Positions 46,919 to 48,121 of a stretch of DNA of 48,121 nucleotides are shown here, piece after piece. A program made the position numbers and the translations under genes. Source of the DNA: Clostridia bacterium (GTDB taxonomy: Bacteria > Bacillota > Clostridia > Christensenellales > Borkfalkiaceae); the NCBI GenBank assembly GCA_900769545.1, contig CAAGGZ010000029.1, positions 1 through 48,121 on the forward strand. Direction: 5' to 3'. Under the pieces are notes generated by a model. It saw only the letters and a list, made by a program, of their open reading frames with translations, was not told where the DNA came from and did no database searches. Positions within the stretch are counted from its first letter, which is position 1. Every line of letters begins with the position of its first letter.

Positions 46919-48121
46919 ATGAAAAAGATACTTACTTATTTTAAACCTTATATTTGGCAGAGCTTTTTAGGTCCGCTGTTTAAATTATTGGAAGCCACGT
47001 TCGAGCTGTTGGTGCCGTTCGTGGTGAGTTTGATTGTGGATAAAGGCTTAGGGGAAAACGTAGGCGGAGCCTACCCTAACGCAGACAAACCGTTTATTTT
47101 CCAGATGTGTTTGGTGCTTGCGGGGTTTGGCTTGGTTGGATTTCTCTTTGCTGTAATTGCGCAGTATTTTTCTGCAAAGACGGCAACGGGCGTTTCATCG
47201 GGCGTTCGCCGTGATTTGTATAAAAAACTGCAATCACTCAGTTATAAAGACATAGATAAAATGGGCGCATCTACTATGCTGACCCGTATGACTAGCGACG
47301 TGGAAAAATTACAATCGGGCGTCAATTTGTTCTTGCGATTGTTGCTTCGTTCCCCGTTTATCGTGTTTGGCGCAATGGTTACGGCGTATTTCATCGACCC
47401 CGACTCCATCGGGGTGTTTGCAGGCGCGATTTTGGCACTTGCCATCGTCGTGTTTGCCGTGATGTTCCTTTGTATGCCGCTCTATAAAAAGACGCAAGGG
47501 AATTTGGATAACGTTTTGCTTTCCACGAGGGAAAACTTGACGGGCGCGAGAATGCTTCGCGCTTTTTGCCGTGAAGACGAGGAAAGGGTTCTGTTCAACG
47601 AGCGTAACGAGACGTTGAATAGGAGTAAAAAGTTTGTCGGCGCAGTTTCTGCAATCACCAATCCTATGACGTACGCGCTTATCAATCTTGCGATTATTTT
47701 GCTTCTGTATACGGGCGCAATTCGTGTGGATAGCGGCAATCTCTCGCAAGGGAGTGTGATTGCTCTGTATAACCTGATGGGGCAGATTTTGATTGAGCTA
47801 GTTAAATTGGCAAATCTTATCGTTTTGGTGACAAAAGCGGCGGCGAGCGGCGCGCGTATCGAGGCGGTTTTAAAAATGCAGCCTTCGTTGCAGCTTTGCG
47901 AGAGTTCGGAACGCAAGGAAGATGACGAGTTTATCGTTTTCGACAACGTTTCTATGAAATATATTGAAGGAGCGGAAGAAGCGCTTAGCAATCTTTCCTT
48001 TACGGTAAAGAAAGGGGAGACGGTAGGCGTCATTGGCGGTACGGGTTCAGGTAAGAGTACCCTCGTCAACTTGATACCCCATTTTTATGACGTAAGTGGG
48101 GGGCAGGTACGCGTTGACGGG
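46919..48121 (+). CDS. ABC exporter, fused permease and ATPase (3' end outside window)
   Basis: An open frame from ATG 46919 (MKKILTYFKPYIWQSFLGPL) runs 401 codons to the right edge without a stop. It has the type I exporter membrane domain (about six helices in 1-310, with RRDLYKKLQSLSYKDIDKMG and SLTRMTSDVEKLQSG-like segments) and the start of the ATPase domain, with Walker A GGTGSGKST at 373-381. The rest of the ATPase is outside. Half-size exporters of this kind work as heterodimers with a second, adjacent gene. No clear ribosome binding site is seen (AAAGAAAT), and the promoter suggests a nearly leaderless mRNA. Confidence 0.9.
   Translation, partial: MKKILTYFKPYIWQSFLGPLFKLLEATFELLVPFVVSLIVDKGLGENVGGAYPNADKPFIFQMCLVLAGFGLVGFLFAVIAQYFSAKTATGVSSGVRRDLYKKLQSLSYKDIDKMGASTMLTRMTSDVEKLQSGVNLFLRLLLRSPFIVFGAMVTAYFIDPDSIGVFAGAILALAIVVFAVMFLCMPLYKKTQGNLDNVLLSTRENLTGARMLRAFCREDEERVLFNERNETLNRSKKFVGAVSAITNPMTYALINLAIILLLYTGAIRVDSGNLSQGSVIALYNLMGQILIELVKLANLIVLVTKAAASGARIEAVLKMQPSLQLCESSERKEDDEFIVFDNVSMKYIEGAEEALSNLSFTVKKGETVGVIGGTGSGKSTLVNLIPHFYDVSGGQVRVDG

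Overview
The window looks like a chromosome segment of a Clostridia-type Firmicute, probably an uncultured gut lineage. The evidence is the strong AGGAGG-type ribosome binding sites, TTGACA/TATAAT promoters, a T-box leader, XRE regulators, and the veg / SPOCS-LysM / ispE neighbourhood typical of spore-forming Firmicutes. The species cannot be named from the sequence.

Region 1-4079 appears to be the right end of an integrated element. It holds an array of seven imperfect hairpin repeats (357-764), a structured leader with a terminator, a sigma-like DNA-binding protein, two small unknown proteins and a DUF4143 ATPase. It ends in a 55-nt 3' piece of a tRNA-Leu(UAA) gene that begins at the anticodon loop, as expected for a displaced attachment site. 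A second, shorter tRNA 3' end with the same terminator lies about 200 bp further on.

Region 4.5-18 kb is mainly housekeeping: a SecB-like chaperone, the mnmA / acetyltransferase / SDR operon, tRNA-Arg(CCG), an XRE regulator, a TRIC/UPF0126 membrane protein, a MacB-type ABC pair, methylglyoxal synthase, a DUF1538 membrane protein with two PII-like regulators, a YwaF-like membrane protein, galM and ilvE.

Region 18-31.7 kb is one large branched-chain amino acid operon behind a T-box: leuA-ilvB-ilvN-ilvC-ilvD-leuC-leuD-(lipoprotein)-leuB-(DUF815 ATPase)-ilvA-ridA. Together with ilvE just upstream it encodes every step from threonine and pyruvate to isoleucine, valine and leucine, plus RidA, which clears the reactive imines made by IlvA. 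Hairpin elements sit in several of its gaps.

Region 31.8-36.5 kb is accessory. It has a divergent XRE / unknown-protein module with strong palindromic operators, a SLOG-family protein preceded by an unassigned structured RNA of about 180 nt with its own promoter and terminator, and a membrane operon (zinc phospholipase C-like, UMF1 transporter, YwaF-like). Region 36.8-48.1 kb holds uvrB-uvrA, a tandem-HTH regulator divergent from a 50-residue protein, veg, the SPOCS-LysM protein, ispE, a membrane protein with a cysteine-rich tail, and a partial ABC exporter.

A short motif around GTATGCGTTGA recurs in intergenic gaps across the whole window and is not explained by any gene.
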